Assembly: GCF_002727185.1 (NCBI RefSeq)
Contig: NZ_NIZW01000008.1
Span: forward strand, 1 to 64,000
Direction of reading: 5' to 3'
Source of the DNA: Rhodopirellula bahusiensis
GTDB taxonomy: Bacteria > Planctomycetota > Planctomycetia > Pirellulales > Pirellulaceae
DNA length: 64,000 nt
Shown here: one piece after another, positions 17,028 through 26,714 of the stretch
How positions within the stretch are numbered: the stretch's first letter is position 1
Layout: each line of letters starts with the position of its first letter
Notes under the pieces: generated by a model
Database searches by the model: none
Told to the model about the DNA's origin: nothing
The model's input: the letters and a program-made list of their open reading frames with translations, nothing else
Translations under genes and position numbers: made by a program

Positions 17028-20000
17028 ATGTTAAATCTACTCATTCGCTTTTGCGTTAAGGAACCGTGGCTGGTCGTCATGCTGACGATCGGCCTCAGCG
17101 TCGGCGGCTGGTTCGCATTCAAGGCAGTGCCGATCGACGCGATTCCGAATGTCGGTGAGAACCAGGTCATTGTGTTGACCCCTTGGCCGGGGCGTTCACC
17201 GAAAGACATTGAAGACCAAGTCACTTATCCGCTGAGTGTTTCGTTGCTGGCCGTGCCCGGCGCGGAATCCGTTCGCGGGAAAAGCATGTTCGGCTACAGC
17301 TTTGTGCAGGTGACGTTCAAGGATTCAATTGACTTCTACTGGGCGCGAAGTCGAGTCTCGGAGCAACTCGGCAGTGCCGCATCGCAGTTGCCCGATGGTG
17401 TCGTTCCGCAACTCGGTCCTGATGCAACCGGACTCGGGCAAGTTTACTACTACACGCTGCAACCGCCCGAAGACGGCATGAGTCTCGCCGAACTTCGCAG
17501 CCTGCAGGACTTCGTTGTGAAGTACGAATTGCAAGCGGTCGAAGGTGTCAGCGAAGTCGCGTCGATTGGTGGTTACGTCCGCCAATATCAAATCGAGGTC
17601 GATCCCGACAAACTGCGATTCTACAACGTCTCGCTTGACAAACTGGCGATGGCAATCAAGGGGTCGAACCTGGATGTCGGTGCCAAGACGGTCGAATCGA
17701 CAGGAATGGAATTCATCGTTCGCGGCAAAGGTTTCCTGGGAACTGATGGTGATAAGTCCAAAGCCGTTTCCGACATCGAAGATACGGTCATTCTGCAACG
17801 AGACGGTGTGCCGGTCCGTGTGAGTGACGTGGCGCAGGTTCAACTAGGACCCGATTTTCGTCGCGGAGCGTTGGATTACAACGGTGCCGAAGCGGTCGGC
17901 GGCGTTGTGGTGATGCGCTATGGCGAGAACCCTCGCGTGGTCATTGACCGTGTCAAAGCCAAGATCGCTGCGATCGAACCGGCGCTCAAAGGTGTCAAGA
18001 TTCACGGCGTGTACGACCGCAGCGGTTTGATTGACGAGACGATGGCAACGCTGACGCACGCATTGCGAGATGAGATCATCATCACCGCGTGCATCATTCT
18101 GCTGTTCCTGCTTCACATTCGCAGCAGTTTTGTCGTTGCGATCTGTTTGCCAGCCGCCGTTTTGATGTCCTTCATCGCGATGCACTTCGTGGGAGTCGAG
18201 GCAAACATCATGTCGCTGGCGGGCATTGCCATCGCGATCGGCACGATGGTCGACATGGGGATCATCGTCTCCGAAAATATTTATCAGCATTTAGCAGACT
18301 GGGAGAAGGAGGACGGTGCGACAAAGGCTGGAGCAGACCGGGAGAAATCGCGAACCGAAGTCGTCTACGAGGCAACGATCGAAGTCGCTCCCGCCGTTGT
18401 CACGGCCGTCTTGACGACAATTGTTAGTTTCTTGCCGGTGTTCTTTTTAACCGGGCGTGACTACCGACTGTTCTCACCACTGGCATACACAAAAACGTTC
18501 GCCATTGCCGCCGCGATGATTACGGCGGTCACGATCGTTCCCGCACTCAGTCGTATCATGCTGCGAAGTGCGAACTATCAGAAACTGTCGGCAGCGATGG
18601 CCGCGATCTCGCTCTCGGGATTGCTGGCCGCGATGTCGCACTTCCTGTGGGGCGATGATTTGGGCGGATATTTTGGTCTGGAAACCTGGATCATCACCGT
18701 CGCAGCGGGCGTTATCGGTCTGGTCGCCGGTTGGCAGTTGCTTCGCGAACGCATTCGACCGATCGAAGAAATTCCTTCCAGCCGTTTCGTTCGTTGGATT
18801 TATGCGGCACGTTTGCGGCACGCGTTGAATCACAAAGCGTTCGCGCTTTCGTTCCCCGCCATGTTGCTGGTCTTGGGACTGGGGGCCTACTTTGGTTTAC
18901 CTACCATTCTGCAACCGGTCGAACGCACCGCCCGTGTGTTCGGTGCCGAACTAAACGACTTCCCCGGCTATGTCGATGCCAAGCACGTTTTTACGGGACT
19001 GCAAAGCGACGACTGGATTGCGCTGGACGAAGGCAGTTGGTTCTACATGCCGACGCTGTATCCGGCAGCCAGCTTTTCGCAAGCGATGCAGGTGTTGCAA
19101 ACGCAAGACGTGTTGATCGGCCAGATTCCTGAGGTCAAAGACGTGCTCGGCAAGATCGGTCGCGTTGAATCGGCGCTGGACCCGGCTCCCGCGGCGATGG
19201 TCGAAACCTACGTCATGCTTAAACCTGAAAGCGAATGGCGCGAGGGCGTGACGGCGCGTGATGTTTGGGACGAGATCAACAAAGTCGCCACACTTCCGGG
19301 AGTCACTCCCGCGTCCGCTTTGCAACCGATCGAAGGCCGAGTCGTGATGCTGCAATCGGGCATCAAGGCACCGATGGCGATTCGGGTGTATGGCGACGAC
19401 CTGAAGACGCTAGCCAGCGCCGCGATGGACGTGGCGGGAACGTTGAAGAAGTCACCGGTTATCAACGAGGGAACGGTGAACCCAGACATCGTGCTCGGAA
19501 AACCCTATATCGAATTCACGGTCGATCGCGAAGCCGCCTCTCGTTACGGCATGAGCGCTTCGATGGTCAACCAAGTCATCGAGACAGCCCTCGGCGGAAT
19601 GAATCTGATCAAGACCGTCGAAGGCCGCGAAAGGTATCCCGTGCGATTGCGTTACAACCGTGATCTTCGCGAACGCATCGACCAACTCAATCGACTTCCC
19701 GTGGTCACGCACAGTGGAGCGGTCGTGCCGTTGGAAGAATTAGCAACGCTGGAAACGACTTGGGGACCGGGAGCGATCAACAGCGAGAACGGACGGCTGG
19801 TTGCTCACGTTTCCTTCATGACGAATGGTTCGCAGGGCGATTTGGAATCGGTGACGGCGATCGAAGATCAACTTCGTGAGGCTCAATCGCTTCCGCCAAC
19901 ACACCCGGATCACTTAGGGCTTCCCGCCGGGTACTCGCTCGAGGCGGTGGGCAGTTTTCGTAACCAGATCGAGGCCAACTTGCGGTTGATGTGGATTATC

Positions 20001-20558
20001 CCCGTGGTGATCGTGATCAATTTGTTGTTGATCTATTTTGAATTTCGCAACTTGCCGATCGCGATGGCCGTCTTCACCGGCATTCCGGTCGCTTTTGCAG
20101 GCGGCATGATCCTGGTGGCATGGATGGAGGTGGAACTCAACACCGCCGTCTGGGTTGGCTTCATCGCGTTATTCGGCCTCGCCGTGGACGATGGCGTCGT
20201 GATGGCGACTTACATCCATCAGTTGCTGCAAAAACGAAAGATCACGTCGGTTCAAGAAATCCGTGACACCGTTTACGAGGCAGGGCTGAAACGCATTCGA
20301 CCCTGCATGATGACGACGGTAACGACCCTAGCCGCACTGGTGCCCGTGTTGATCGCGACCGGTCGTGGAGCCGACGTGGCCCGCGCGATGGCGATCCCGG
20401 TCTTTGGTGGCATGCTTGCCGAGCCGTTCACGTCGTTCATCGTGCCAACGCTCTACAGCGCCTACTTGGAAATGAAGATGCGGTTCGGGTTTGAGGATGA
20501 GCTTTGGGAAGGAACAGAAGAAATAGCGGCTGTTGAGGAGGTTAAACAGGCCGCTTGA
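17028..20558 (+). CDS. cusA: CusA/CzcA-type heavy-metal RND efflux pump
   Basis: 1176 residues. Starts MLNLLIRFCVKEPWLVV (TM1), then AVPIDAIPNVGENQVIV, the conserved porter-domain opening of heavy-metal RND pumps. The TM4 proton-relay region reads GIAIAIGTMVDMGIIVSENIY with its conserved Asp. TM10-11 shows VWVGFIALFGLAVDDGVVMATYIHQ. An insertion at about 520-590 adds hydrophobic helices, making it about 130 residues longer than E. coli CusA. It exports Cu(I)/Ag(I) or divalent metals with the adaptor upstream and the TolC-like protein at 12029-13663. The metal cannot be fixed from sequence alone, but the context favours copper. Confidence 0.95.
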   Translation: MLNLLIRFCVKEPWLVVMLTIGLSVGGWFAFKAVPIDAIPNVGENQVIVLTPWPGRSPKDIEDQVTYPLSVSLLAVPGAESVRGKSMFGYSFVQVTFKDSIDFYWARSRVSEQLGSAASQLPDGVVPQLGPDATGLGQVYYYTLQPPEDGMSLAELRSLQDFVVKYELQAVEGVSEVASIGGYVRQYQIEVDPDKLRFYNVSLDKLAMAIKGSNLDVGAKTVESTGMEFIVRGKGFLGTDGDKSKAVSDIEDTVILQRDGVPVRVSDVAQVQLGPDFRRGALDYNGAEAVGGVVVMRYGENPRVVIDRVKAKIAAIEPALKGVKIHGVYDRSGLIDETMATLTHALRDEIIITACIILLFLLHIRSSFVVAICLPAAVLMSFIAMHFVGVEANIMSLAGIAIAIGTMVDMGIIVSENIYQHLADWEKEDGATKAGADREKSRTEVVYEATIEVAPAVVTAVLTTIVSFLPVFFLTGRDYRLFSPLAYTKTFAIAAAMITAVTIVPALSRIMLRSANYQKLSAAMAAISLSGLLAAMSHFLWGDDLGGYFGLETWIITVAAGVIGLVAGWQLLRERIRPIEEIPSSRFVRWIYAARLRHALNHKAFALSFPAMLLVLGLGAYFGLPTILQPVERTARVFGAELNDFPGYVDAKHVFTGLQSDDWIALDEGSWFYMPTLYPAASFSQAMQVLQTQDVLIGQIPEVKDVLGKIGRVESALDPAPAAMVETYVMLKPESEWREGVTARDVWDEINKVATLPGVTPASALQPIEGRVVMLQSGIKAPMAIRVYGDDLKTLASAAMDVAGTLKKSPVINEGTVNPDIVLGKPYIEFTVDREAASRYGMSASMVNQVIETALGGMNLIKTVEGRERYPVRLRYNRDLRERIDQLNRLPVVTHSGAVVPLEELATLETTWGPGAINSENGRLVAHVSFMTNGSQGDLESVTAIEDQLREAQSLPPTHPDHLGLPAGYSLEAVGSFRNQIEANLRLMWIIPVVIVINLLLIYFEFRNLPIAMAVFTGIPVAFAGGMILVAWMEVELNTAVWVGFIALFGLAVDDGVVMATYIHQLLQKRKITSVQEIRDTVYEAGLKRIRPCMMTTVTTLAALVPVLIATGRGADVARAMAIPVFGGMLAEPFTSFIVPTLYSAYLEMKMRFGFEDELWEGTEEIAAVEEVKQAA

Positions 20559-20559
20559 G

Positions 20560-20640
20560 TTTGAGTTGCGAAAGTGAGAGTAAGGAGTGGAACAATTTCT
20601 ACTACCCACTCTCAACTCTGAGACTTTTTTCAAAACACGT
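20560..20640 (+). repeat. Intergenic simple repeat forming a hairpin after cusA
   Basis: Left arm GAGTTGCGAAAGTGAGAGTA and right arm CTACCCACTCTCAACTCTGA are roughly complementary and are followed by CTTTTTTC. It may end some transcripts after cusA. It belongs with the other GAGTTGGGAGT-like repeats in this window. Confidence 0.45.
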
Positions 20641-20727
20641 GAAGGATTCCTGGTCGCCAGGCATCCAACTAACAACCGAAGCGGCCAAAGGAATCGGTCG
20701 CATACGCCTAGAAAGGAATGAATTTCG

Positions 20728-22116
20728 ATGAAGTGCAATACCCTATTCGCTGCCTTGTTTATGGTCGCTTTGGCCTCAACGGCGGTGGCTCAGCACAATC
20801 ATGCTGGTCATAACCACACGATGCCGGGCCAGACGATGGCTTCCGAGCTTGTTCGTCCGGTCGCCGGACCCCACGGCGGTTCTTTGAAACAAGCTGGTGG
20901 CGTTCAATTGGAAACGGTCGTTTCGCAAGGCGGCATTCATATGTTCGTATACGACCGTAACGGCCAAGCCGTTGCGATCAATCAAGGGCGCGGAGCCGCG
21001 TCGCTTCGCGTCGAGGGTAATGCAAAACGTTACCGCTACGATTTGTTGCCCGATGGCAAGGGCGGCCTGACCGCCCCGGTGAACCTTTCCCAGATTGCCG
21101 GACGTCAAATCGAGATTGACGTCCAACTCGTCGGTATCGAATCCAGTAGCGGAAAACCGCTCAGCCTGAAGGAAGTGGCAACTGTTCCGGCCAGCGAAAT
21201 GCAACTCGCCGCTGCTGCGATTGCACGTCAAAAAATCTGTCCCGTCAGTGGCAAACCTCTCGGCAGCATGGGGGATCCGGTTGCCGTGGATGTGAACGGC
21301 CAGCGTGTCTTCGTTTGTTGCGGTGGCTGCGTAAATACCGTCAAGTCCGATCCAGCGAAGTACGCGGCCGGACGTCCTCAAATAACCGTCGCAACTTCGA
21401 CGGCGGCCGACGCGCAAGCGATCGCTAAACAGAAAGTCTGTCCCGTGATGGACGAGCCGCTCGGTGGCATGGGCACGCCAATCAAAGTGACCGTTGGCGA
21501 CAAGCCGATCTATTTGTGCTGCAAGGGTTGCATCAAGAAGGTTCAAGCAGAACCGGCGAAGTACTTGGCGATGGTTTATGGCGATCAGAAGGGGAGTGGG
21601 GGAGTCGGGAGTGAAGGAGTCAACGTTGGCGACTTCAGCATTGCCGTGACCTCTTCTACTCAGGCGGATGCGCCTTTGATTACTCGCCAGAAGGTTTGTC
21701 CCGTGATGGATGAACCGCTTGGAAGCATGGGTGATCCTATCAAGGTCATGGTCGGTGACAAACCAATCTTCTTGTGCTGCAAGGGCTGCATCAAGAAGGT
21801 TCAAGCTGATCCGAGCAAATACCTTGCGATGGTCTATGGTGGCGGTTCATCGGGTTCAGTGCCAGCAGGAACCGAGCAAGTCCGCGAAGGAATCTTCAAG
21901 GTGAGTGCCGAGGACGCGCCCTTCATCGCTGCCCAAAAGAAATGTCCTGTGATGGATGAGCCACTCGACGCGATGGGCGGTCCCTACAAGGTGCATGCCG
22001 CTGGCAAAGCGATCTATATCTGCTGCCCTGGCTGTGCGAAGAAGATCGCGGCAGAACCGCAAAAGTGGCTAGCCGTTCTCGCACAGCAGGGGGTCAATGC
22101 TCCAACGCTTCGATAG
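20728..22116 (+). CDS. Secreted protein with four tandem CPVxxxPL...CCxGC metal-binding repeats
   Basis: 462 residues. A signal peptide (1-21) is followed by a His-rich stretch (HNHAGHNH), a beta-rich domain (about 40-150) and four copies of a 46-52 residue unit at about 167-213, 234-285, 320-371 and 402-452. Each has a CPV-x5-PL motif, a Met-Gly turn and a CC-x-GC pair, then a K-x2-x-P-x-K end, like YHS/TRASH metal-binding domains. Repeats 2 and 3 are nearly identical, so recent duplication is likely. A Gly/Ser linker at about 286-302 derives from a simple G-rich repeat. Likely a periplasmic metal buffer or chaperone for the cus pump. Ends the cus run before the terminator at 22188. Confidence 0.85.
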   Translation: MKCNTLFAALFMVALASTAVAQHNHAGHNHTMPGQTMASELVRPVAGPHGGSLKQAGGVQLETVVSQGGIHMFVYDRNGQAVAINQGRGAASLRVEGNAKRYRYDLLPDGKGGLTAPVNLSQIAGRQIEIDVQLVGIESSSGKPLSLKEVATVPASEMQLAAAAIARQKICPVSGKPLGSMGDPVAVDVNGQRVFVCCGGCVNTVKSDPAKYAAGRPQITVATSTAADAQAIAKQKVCPVMDEPLGGMGTPIKVTVGDKPIYLCCKGCIKKVQAEPAKYLAMVYGDQKGSGGVGSEGVNVGDFSIAVTSSTQADAPLITRQKVCPVMDEPLGSMGDPIKVMVGDKPIFLCCKGCIKKVQADPSKYLAMVYGGGSSGSVPAGTEQVREGIFKVSAEDAPFIAAQKKCPVMDEPLDAMGGPYKVHAAGKAIYICCPGCAKKIAAEPQKWLAVLAQQGVNAPTLR

Positions 22117-22187
22117 GCGGAAGTGGAAAATGGATTGGCAAGGTAGCTCACCGGATGAAAACGCTTTGCATTCATTTTCGCAGAACC

Positions 22188-22253
22188 GCGGGGGCGGTGT
22201 CCCGGTTGATTCACTTCGGTGATGACGCTTACACGCTGCCCCCGCCTTTTTTT
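22188..22253 (+). terminator. Intrinsic terminator of the cus run
   Basis: GCGGGGGC at 22188-22195 pairs with GCCCCCGC at 22238-22245, extended by GTGT with ACAC inside, and is followed by a run of seven T (22247-22253). It ends transcription after the four-repeat protein. Confidence 0.8.
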
Positions 22254-22326
22254 GCCGAGCCGTTCGGCATACTTCAAATCTTAGGTGGAAACGAATTCCA
22301 CTTGTAACCACGACAAGGACGTTCCC

Positions 22327-22620
22327 ATGAACGCAAAGTTATCACGCTTCGTTGCCCTCACGATCGTCGCGGCGGCGACCAGCACCACCGGATGCACCGG
22401 CGGATTGCCCTGGCGAAAAAAACAAGTCGCTCAGCAAATAACGGCGGAACAATATGCCCAGCAAGCGGCTGCAAACATCGAGTACAACACATCGGATGTT
22501 GACTTCTCGCAGGATTACACACCAAGCCCTCAACCGTCGGCGAGCTACACCAGTCCGCCCCGGCTTTCCTCGGCGTCTAGTTCTGGCGGCGGAAGCTGCA
22601 GTAGCGGTTGTTGCCACTAA
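22327..22620 (+). CDS. Small lipoprotein with Cys-rich C-terminus
   Basis: 97 residues from ATG 22327 (an upstream in-frame start at 22285 lacks a signal). Lipobox TSTTGC near residues 18-23 predicts a lipoprotein. A short helical part rich in Gln/Ala is followed by a Ser/Pro-rich linker and the end GGGSCSSGCCH, a likely metal ligand. No family recognised. It follows the cus terminator by 73 bp and is close to the GNAT gene, 20 bp downstream, so these two probably share a transcript. Confidence 0.65.
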   Translation: MNAKLSRFVALTIVAAATSTTGCTGGLPWRKKQVAQQITAEQYAQQAAANIEYNTSDVDFSQDYTPSPQPSASYTSPPRLSSASSSGGGSCSSGCCH

Positions 22621-22640
22621 TCCAACCGCGGAGTCAGCCG

Positions 22641-23303
22641 ATGCCCTTCCTTACTCGTCTAAAACAGTTGCCTTACCGGGTGATGCGTCGATTCGCGATC
22701 GCGAATCAAACGCTGTTCTTTGGTTGCGAGCTTGTTAGTCTTTCGGGCGTACCCTGCCCGGAAGGCTTGACGGCGGTGCAATGGTCCGAGAACGATCTTT
22801 TGCAGCACCAGGGAGAGGAACACTACCTCGACGAGAGCCACGCGACTTGGCTGGGCGACGGGCGAGCGATTTGCTTCGCAGTCATGGACGAGGAGAAGCT
22901 CGCTGGATTCGCTTGGATTGCCCTGGGCGATGTTCCAGGAGAAATGAATCACGATGGCCATCCCGATACGCAGCTTCCCCTTTTTCTGCCGGATGATACT
23001 GGCTTCGTTTTTCATGTTTTCATCCTGCCTGCCTATCGTGGTCAGCGTTTGTACGCGGCGTTGATGTCCTATGCGGCGGAGCAACTGCCGGATCACGGTG
23101 TCGGAAAATTACTCTTGACCACTGAATGCACGAACAGATCGGCGCTTCGCAGTGTCAATCGGATGGGCTTTCGCGAAGTCGGTCGCGCTTGGTTGATCAA
23201 AGTCGGACCGATTTGCAGCGTCGGCTATCCAGAGCAGCCTTTCTTTGGTGGAGTCCGAACGGGTGCTTACGTCGGCGACCTGCACGAACGAATCAACGAT
23301 TGA
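22641..23303 (+). CDS. GNAT-family N-acetyltransferase
   Basis: About 220 residues from ATG 22641 (an in-frame ATG at 22608 overlaps the previous gene). The GNAT core is at about 85-190: ICFAVMDEEKLAGFAWIAL (beta2-beta3), then VFHVFILPAYRGQRLYAALMSYAAEQL with the acetyl-CoA-binding V-x-P-x-x-R-G-x-R/G-x motif A, then LTTECTNRSALRSVNRMGFREVGRAW (motif B). Transfers an acetyl group to an unknown amine substrate. In planctomycetes such proteins occur near cell-envelope genes; no substrate can be given here. Confidence 0.85.
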   Translation: MPFLTRLKQLPYRVMRRFAIANQTLFFGCELVSLSGVPCPEGLTAVQWSENDLLQHQGEEHYLDESHATWLGDGRAICFAVMDEEKLAGFAWIALGDVPGEMNHDGHPDTQLPLFLPDDTGFVFHVFILPAYRGQRLYAALMSYAAEQLPDHGVGKLLLTTECTNRSALRSVNRMGFREVGRAWLIKVGPICSVGYPEQPFFGGVRTGAYVGDLHERIND

Positions 23304-23327
23304 AAGCCGAACTTCGCCAGGGGCTAT

Positions 23328-24815
23328 TTAACTTTCCGATTCGTTCAAACGATCATCCTCTTCCACCAGTTCCGCCACAACCAGTGTCGTGTCATCGAAG
23401 GCGTCGCGATCATTGCGAAACGAACCAAGTGCCTTCGCAAACCGTTGCACTAACTCCGATGCGTTTTCGCCGATCGCCTGTTCGATCGTGTCAGTCACAC
23501 GCTCGGTACCGAACTGTTCGTCGTCAGGGTTAAAGGCCTCGGTAACGCCATCACTGACCAATACCAGTTTGGTTCCGCTGCAGATCGAACGGCGGCTTTC
23601 TTCGTACGTTGTGTCCTCTTCGACACCCAGTATCAAGTCACTGTGGTCCAGCCGCTGAACCGGCTCTTGACCACATTGCAAAAATGGAAGTTCATGGCCA
23701 GCATTCGCGTAGACTAGTTGTTTTTCCGCCATGTCAATCCGCACAAGTACCATCGTGGCAAAATAACCCAACATGACGTACTCGTGATACTGCTGATTGA
23801 CACGCGTCAGAATTTCTGCCGGATGCCGAGACTGCTTAGCCGCCTCGGCAACAAACGCCTTCAACAACGTCGCTGCCATCGCCGCAGGTACACCATGCCC
23901 GCAAACATCGGCGATACACAACAGCGTTGAGTTGTCGTTCAGACGGATGACGTCGTAGTAGTCGCCGCCGACATCTTCGGCAGGCTCGAACAGTTCGGCG
24001 ATGTTTAGCCCCGGGATGACTTCCGAACTGGGCCGAAGGTTTTGTTGGATCGCTTTCGCTTTGCTCATATGAATGCGACGATCCCGTTCGGCCGCATCCA
24101 ACTTCGCCGCCATGTCGTTGAATTGCTCGCCAAGATAGGTCAGCTCTCGACAGCTATGCACGTCGACTCGTGATTCCAGATTCCCATCACCAACGCTCTG
24201 CAATGACGTTACCAATCGACGAATCGGTTTGGTCACGATCTTTCGCAACACAAGGTTTACTAAGAACGCGGCGAGCGAACCGGCGAGAAACACGGCGATC
24301 ATCTGACGAATCAGCGCCTCGCGAGCGACCGCAAGAATGTTCGACCGTTGTTCCGAAACGAGTACTTGCCCGGCCGGTCCCTGAAACGCGCCGACCACCA
24401 TCGCCTCAGCCATTGGTTCCGCGTCGACGTGTCCATGGGCCGCTGCCATCATTGCATCAAACATCTCCGGCGATGAACGCCCGTGCGATTTTGCCTGCAG
24501 CAGTTCACCTCGCCATTGTAACGCAATGTGGTGCCCAGGCGATTCGTCGGAGTTCATTCGGGCGCACACGCTGTCGACCAATTTCTGCACCGCGTCTGAG
24601 TTCTCGCCTTCGACAGCAACAGCAGATTCGTACAGCGTTTTGGCTTCTTCGGCCAAAGCGACTCTGGTTTGCCCAACCTCCCGCCGCACCCGCAATCGGT
24701 GGTCCACCACCAAGAAACCACTGATCATGATCAGCAGAAACGAGTTCACCGCCAGCAGTAGTTGACGGGCCAGGGGAAGTCGCCGCCAAAACAAAGGCGT
24801 TCTTATTCGCTTCAT
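23328..24815 (-). CDS. Membrane HAMP sensor with SpoIIE/RsbU-type PP2C phosphatase domain
   Basis: 495 residues. TM1 at about 17-38 and TM2 at about 172-192 bracket an extracytoplasmic sensor domain with several His. A HAMP domain follows (about 193-245: ITKPIRRLVTSLQSVGDGNLESRV). The C-terminal PPM-type serine phosphatase (about 275-485) shows EPAEDVGGDYYDVIRL with the metal-binding Asp, LCIADVCGHGVPAAM, and DDTTLVV near the end. RsbU-like enzymes dephosphorylate anti-anti-sigma proteins, so this probably links a periplasmic signal to a sigma switch. Converges with the GNAT gene (24 bp gap). No partner kinase or STAS gene is seen nearby. Confidence 0.9.
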   Translation of the reverse strand: MKRIRTPLFWRRLPLARQLLLAVNSFLLIMISGFLVVDHRLRVRREVGQTRVALAEEAKTLYESAVAVEGENSDAVQKLVDSVCARMNSDESPGHHIALQWRGELLQAKSHGRSSPEMFDAMMAAAHGHVDAEPMAEAMVVGAFQGPAGQVLVSEQRSNILAVAREALIRQMIAVFLAGSLAAFLVNLVLRKIVTKPIRRLVTSLQSVGDGNLESRVDVHSCRELTYLGEQFNDMAAKLDAAERDRRIHMSKAKAIQQNLRPSSEVIPGLNIAELFEPAEDVGGDYYDVIRLNDNSTLLCIADVCGHGVPAAMAATLLKAFVAEAAKQSRHPAEILTRVNQQYHEYVMLGYFATMVLVRIDMAEKQLVYANAGHELPFLQCGQEPVQRLDHSDLILGVEEDTTYEESRRSICSGTKLVLVSDGVTEAFNPDDEQFGTERVTDTIEQAIGENASELVQRFAKALGSFRNDRDAFDDTTLVVAELVEEDDRLNESES

Positions 24816-25031
24816 AGATTTGTCACATCAGGGTTGATAAGCGCTCCGAAATTTAGAGCCGAACTGTTTGGATGCTTCGAATGGCCGAATACTTCATTCA
24901 ATCAACAACTCGCCACCCAGAACGAATGTTTTGCGAGAAAAGCGGGAAATGGCTGAAGACTTGAGGTCGAGCGGGCATCTAAGTAATCACGTGAGTCTAG
25001 CTACCCGATCACGAGCGTAGATATCCGCTTA

Positions 25032-25514
25032 TTGCTGCACAGCCGCCGCCTCCGAGTTACGATCGCCGTGATTTACACGAGCGTCGTGCTGGGCACTGCG
25101 CTGATGCACAATCACCCCCACGGGCATGATGGCAGCGATTGCTGTTCATTGACTGCCGTGGGACTCGCTCCGGTAGCCGGTGAATCGCAGCAGCAAGCAA
25201 CGACAGACCATGACTGCACCTGTCATCACGCTACCGCCTCCTCGGGGTTAGACCCATACGCCTCAGAGGATTCTGCCTCTGGGCACTCGATTGAGGAATC
25301 CGGCGAACTTCGTGCATCTCCGTCGTCAAGTCATTCAATTCACAGAGGCTGCCTCGCTTGTTCACTTGCGAGCGAATCGAGCACCCCGCCGTGCTCGGCA
25401 GCCATTTCCTCGCTTTACTGCGTCATTACGCAGTCGACACCGCGCCAGCAGACTTCACGACTCAGTGCGTGTCTGCGTCCGCCGGTGCGTGGACCACCGG
25501 TGAGATTCTTGTAG
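25032..25514 (+). CDS. His/Cys-rich small membrane-anchored or secreted protein
   Basis: 160 residues from a TTG start (GTG at 25068 is an alternative). N-terminal hydrophobic stretch VTIAVIYTSVVLGTALM, then HNHPHGHDGSDCC and DHDCTCHHA, dense in His and Cys, a Ser-rich acidic middle with a Cys pair (HRGCLACS), and a basic Arg/Pro tail ending RFL. Third member of the apparent family with 399-812 and 13780-14400. The opening His motif suggests copper, nickel or zinc binding. Function is inferred. Confidence 0.6.
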   Translation: MLHSRRLRVTIAVIYTSVVLGTALMHNHPHGHDGSDCCSLTAVGLAPVAGESQQQATTDHDCTCHHATASSGLDPYASEDSASGHSIEESGELRASPSSSHSIHRGCLACSLASESSTPPCSAAISSLYCVITQSTPRQQTSRLSACLRPPVRGPPVRFL

Positions 25515-25666
25515 GTCGAAAGCACGCTGCTTTCCAAATGAGCCGGACGCGAAATATCGTCGCGTCTTTCGTTTAGCACATTCATCGCCAGCGCAATGAA
25601 TAGGCATTCGTGTTTAGCACGATGGCCAAAAATGTGTTCCCAACCTCTCAAGAATTGAATCGACTT

Positions 25667-26560
25667 ATGAAATTTTCCGAAACGCTCCGGCGTGGTTTTA
25701 CGCCGATTGAGCTTCTCGTCGTGATTGCGATCATCGGCATTCTGGTCGGGTTGCTGCTTCCTGCCGTCCAAGCCGCCCGCGAGGCGGCTCGACGGATGAG
25801 TTGTCAAAACAACATGAAGCAGATTGGACTAGCCCTGCATAATTATCAAAGTGCCTTCCGAACTTTTCCGCCTGGCTGGTTGGGCAATGATGAAGCCACG
25901 CGGCAGCCGTTCGTGGATGGCCCATCCGGTTGGGCCTGGTCCGCGATGATCCTCAGTCAAATGGAACAGGCTGCCGTGAATGACGAAATCGACTGGGGCC
26001 GGTCGATACTTGACGCACAGAACGAAGTGCCACGCCTGACGGAACTTCCGACCTTCCGGTGCCCCTCGGACGTCGGCGACCCGACGTGGGAAATCGAAGA
26101 TCGTGATTCAGGTGCGACGTTGACCCGGCTGAGTACATCGAACTATCCCGGTTGTTTCGGAACCGTTGAGATTGACGAGTGTGAAGATGTCCCGATCGGA
26201 AGCGTTTGCGAATCCGACGGCATTTTCTTTCACAACAGCAGGACGGCATTTCGCGACATTCGTGACGGTACAAGCCACACGATCATGGTGGGTGAACGCA
26301 CCTCGCTGCTGAGCATGTCCACATGGACCGGCAGCGCGCCGAACGGTGAGGACAGCTTTGCGCGTGTGTTAGGCGTCGGCGATCATGCACCCAACTATCC
26401 CGAAGCGTTGCCCGAAGACTTCAGCAGTCTGCACGAGGGAGGTGCCCAATTCACCTTTGCCGATGGCCACGTTCGTTTCATTACCGAGTCGATCGATGAA
26501 GACATTTACAAAGCATTGTGCACGCGAGCGGGTGGTGAGGTTCCTCGTGACGACTACTAA
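25667..26560 (+). CDS. DUF1559 prepilin-type N-terminal methylation protein
   Basis: About 297 residues from ATG 25667 (in-frame upstream starts at 25622 and 25610 possible). RRGFTPIELLVVIAIIGILVGLLLPAVQAAREAARRMSCQNN is the planctomycete form of the type IV pilin/type II pseudopilin leader, cleaved after RG. The rest is DUF1559: IGLALHNYQSAFRTFPPGW, FRCPSD, SNYPGCFG, the FADGHVRFI end. Planctomycete genomes carry dozens of these; they are thought to be envelope or pilus-like structural proteins. Strong evidence for the phylum of this replicon. Confidence 0.93.
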   Translation: MKFSETLRRGFTPIELLVVIAIIGILVGLLLPAVQAAREAARRMSCQNNMKQIGLALHNYQSAFRTFPPGWLGNDEATRQPFVDGPSGWAWSAMILSQMEQAAVNDEIDWGRSILDAQNEVPRLTELPTFRCPSDVGDPTWEIEDRDSGATLTRLSTSNYPGCFGTVEIDECEDVPIGSVCESDGIFFHNSRTAFRDIRDGTSHTIMVGERTSLLSMSTWTGSAPNGEDSFARVLGVGDHAPNYPEALPEDFSSLHEGGAQFTFADGHVRFITESIDEDIYKALCTRAGGEVPRDDY

Positions 26561-26714
26561 AACGCCATTTCGGTTTGTTCAGTTCAACATCGGCAATTGC
26601 CTATTGACGACATAGCCGATGCTGGGGGGCGATACGCCGGTTCTCCTTGCCTAGGAAAACTGAATCTTCCGTCAGCCCACTCTGCTTTCCTCTGCCAAAA
26701 AACAGCGATTTAGC

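Noticed and set aside
20776-21804. Minus-strand open frame of 342 residues
   Set aside because: It is antisense to the four-repeat metal protein; its apparent repeats mirror those of the true gene and it shows no family.
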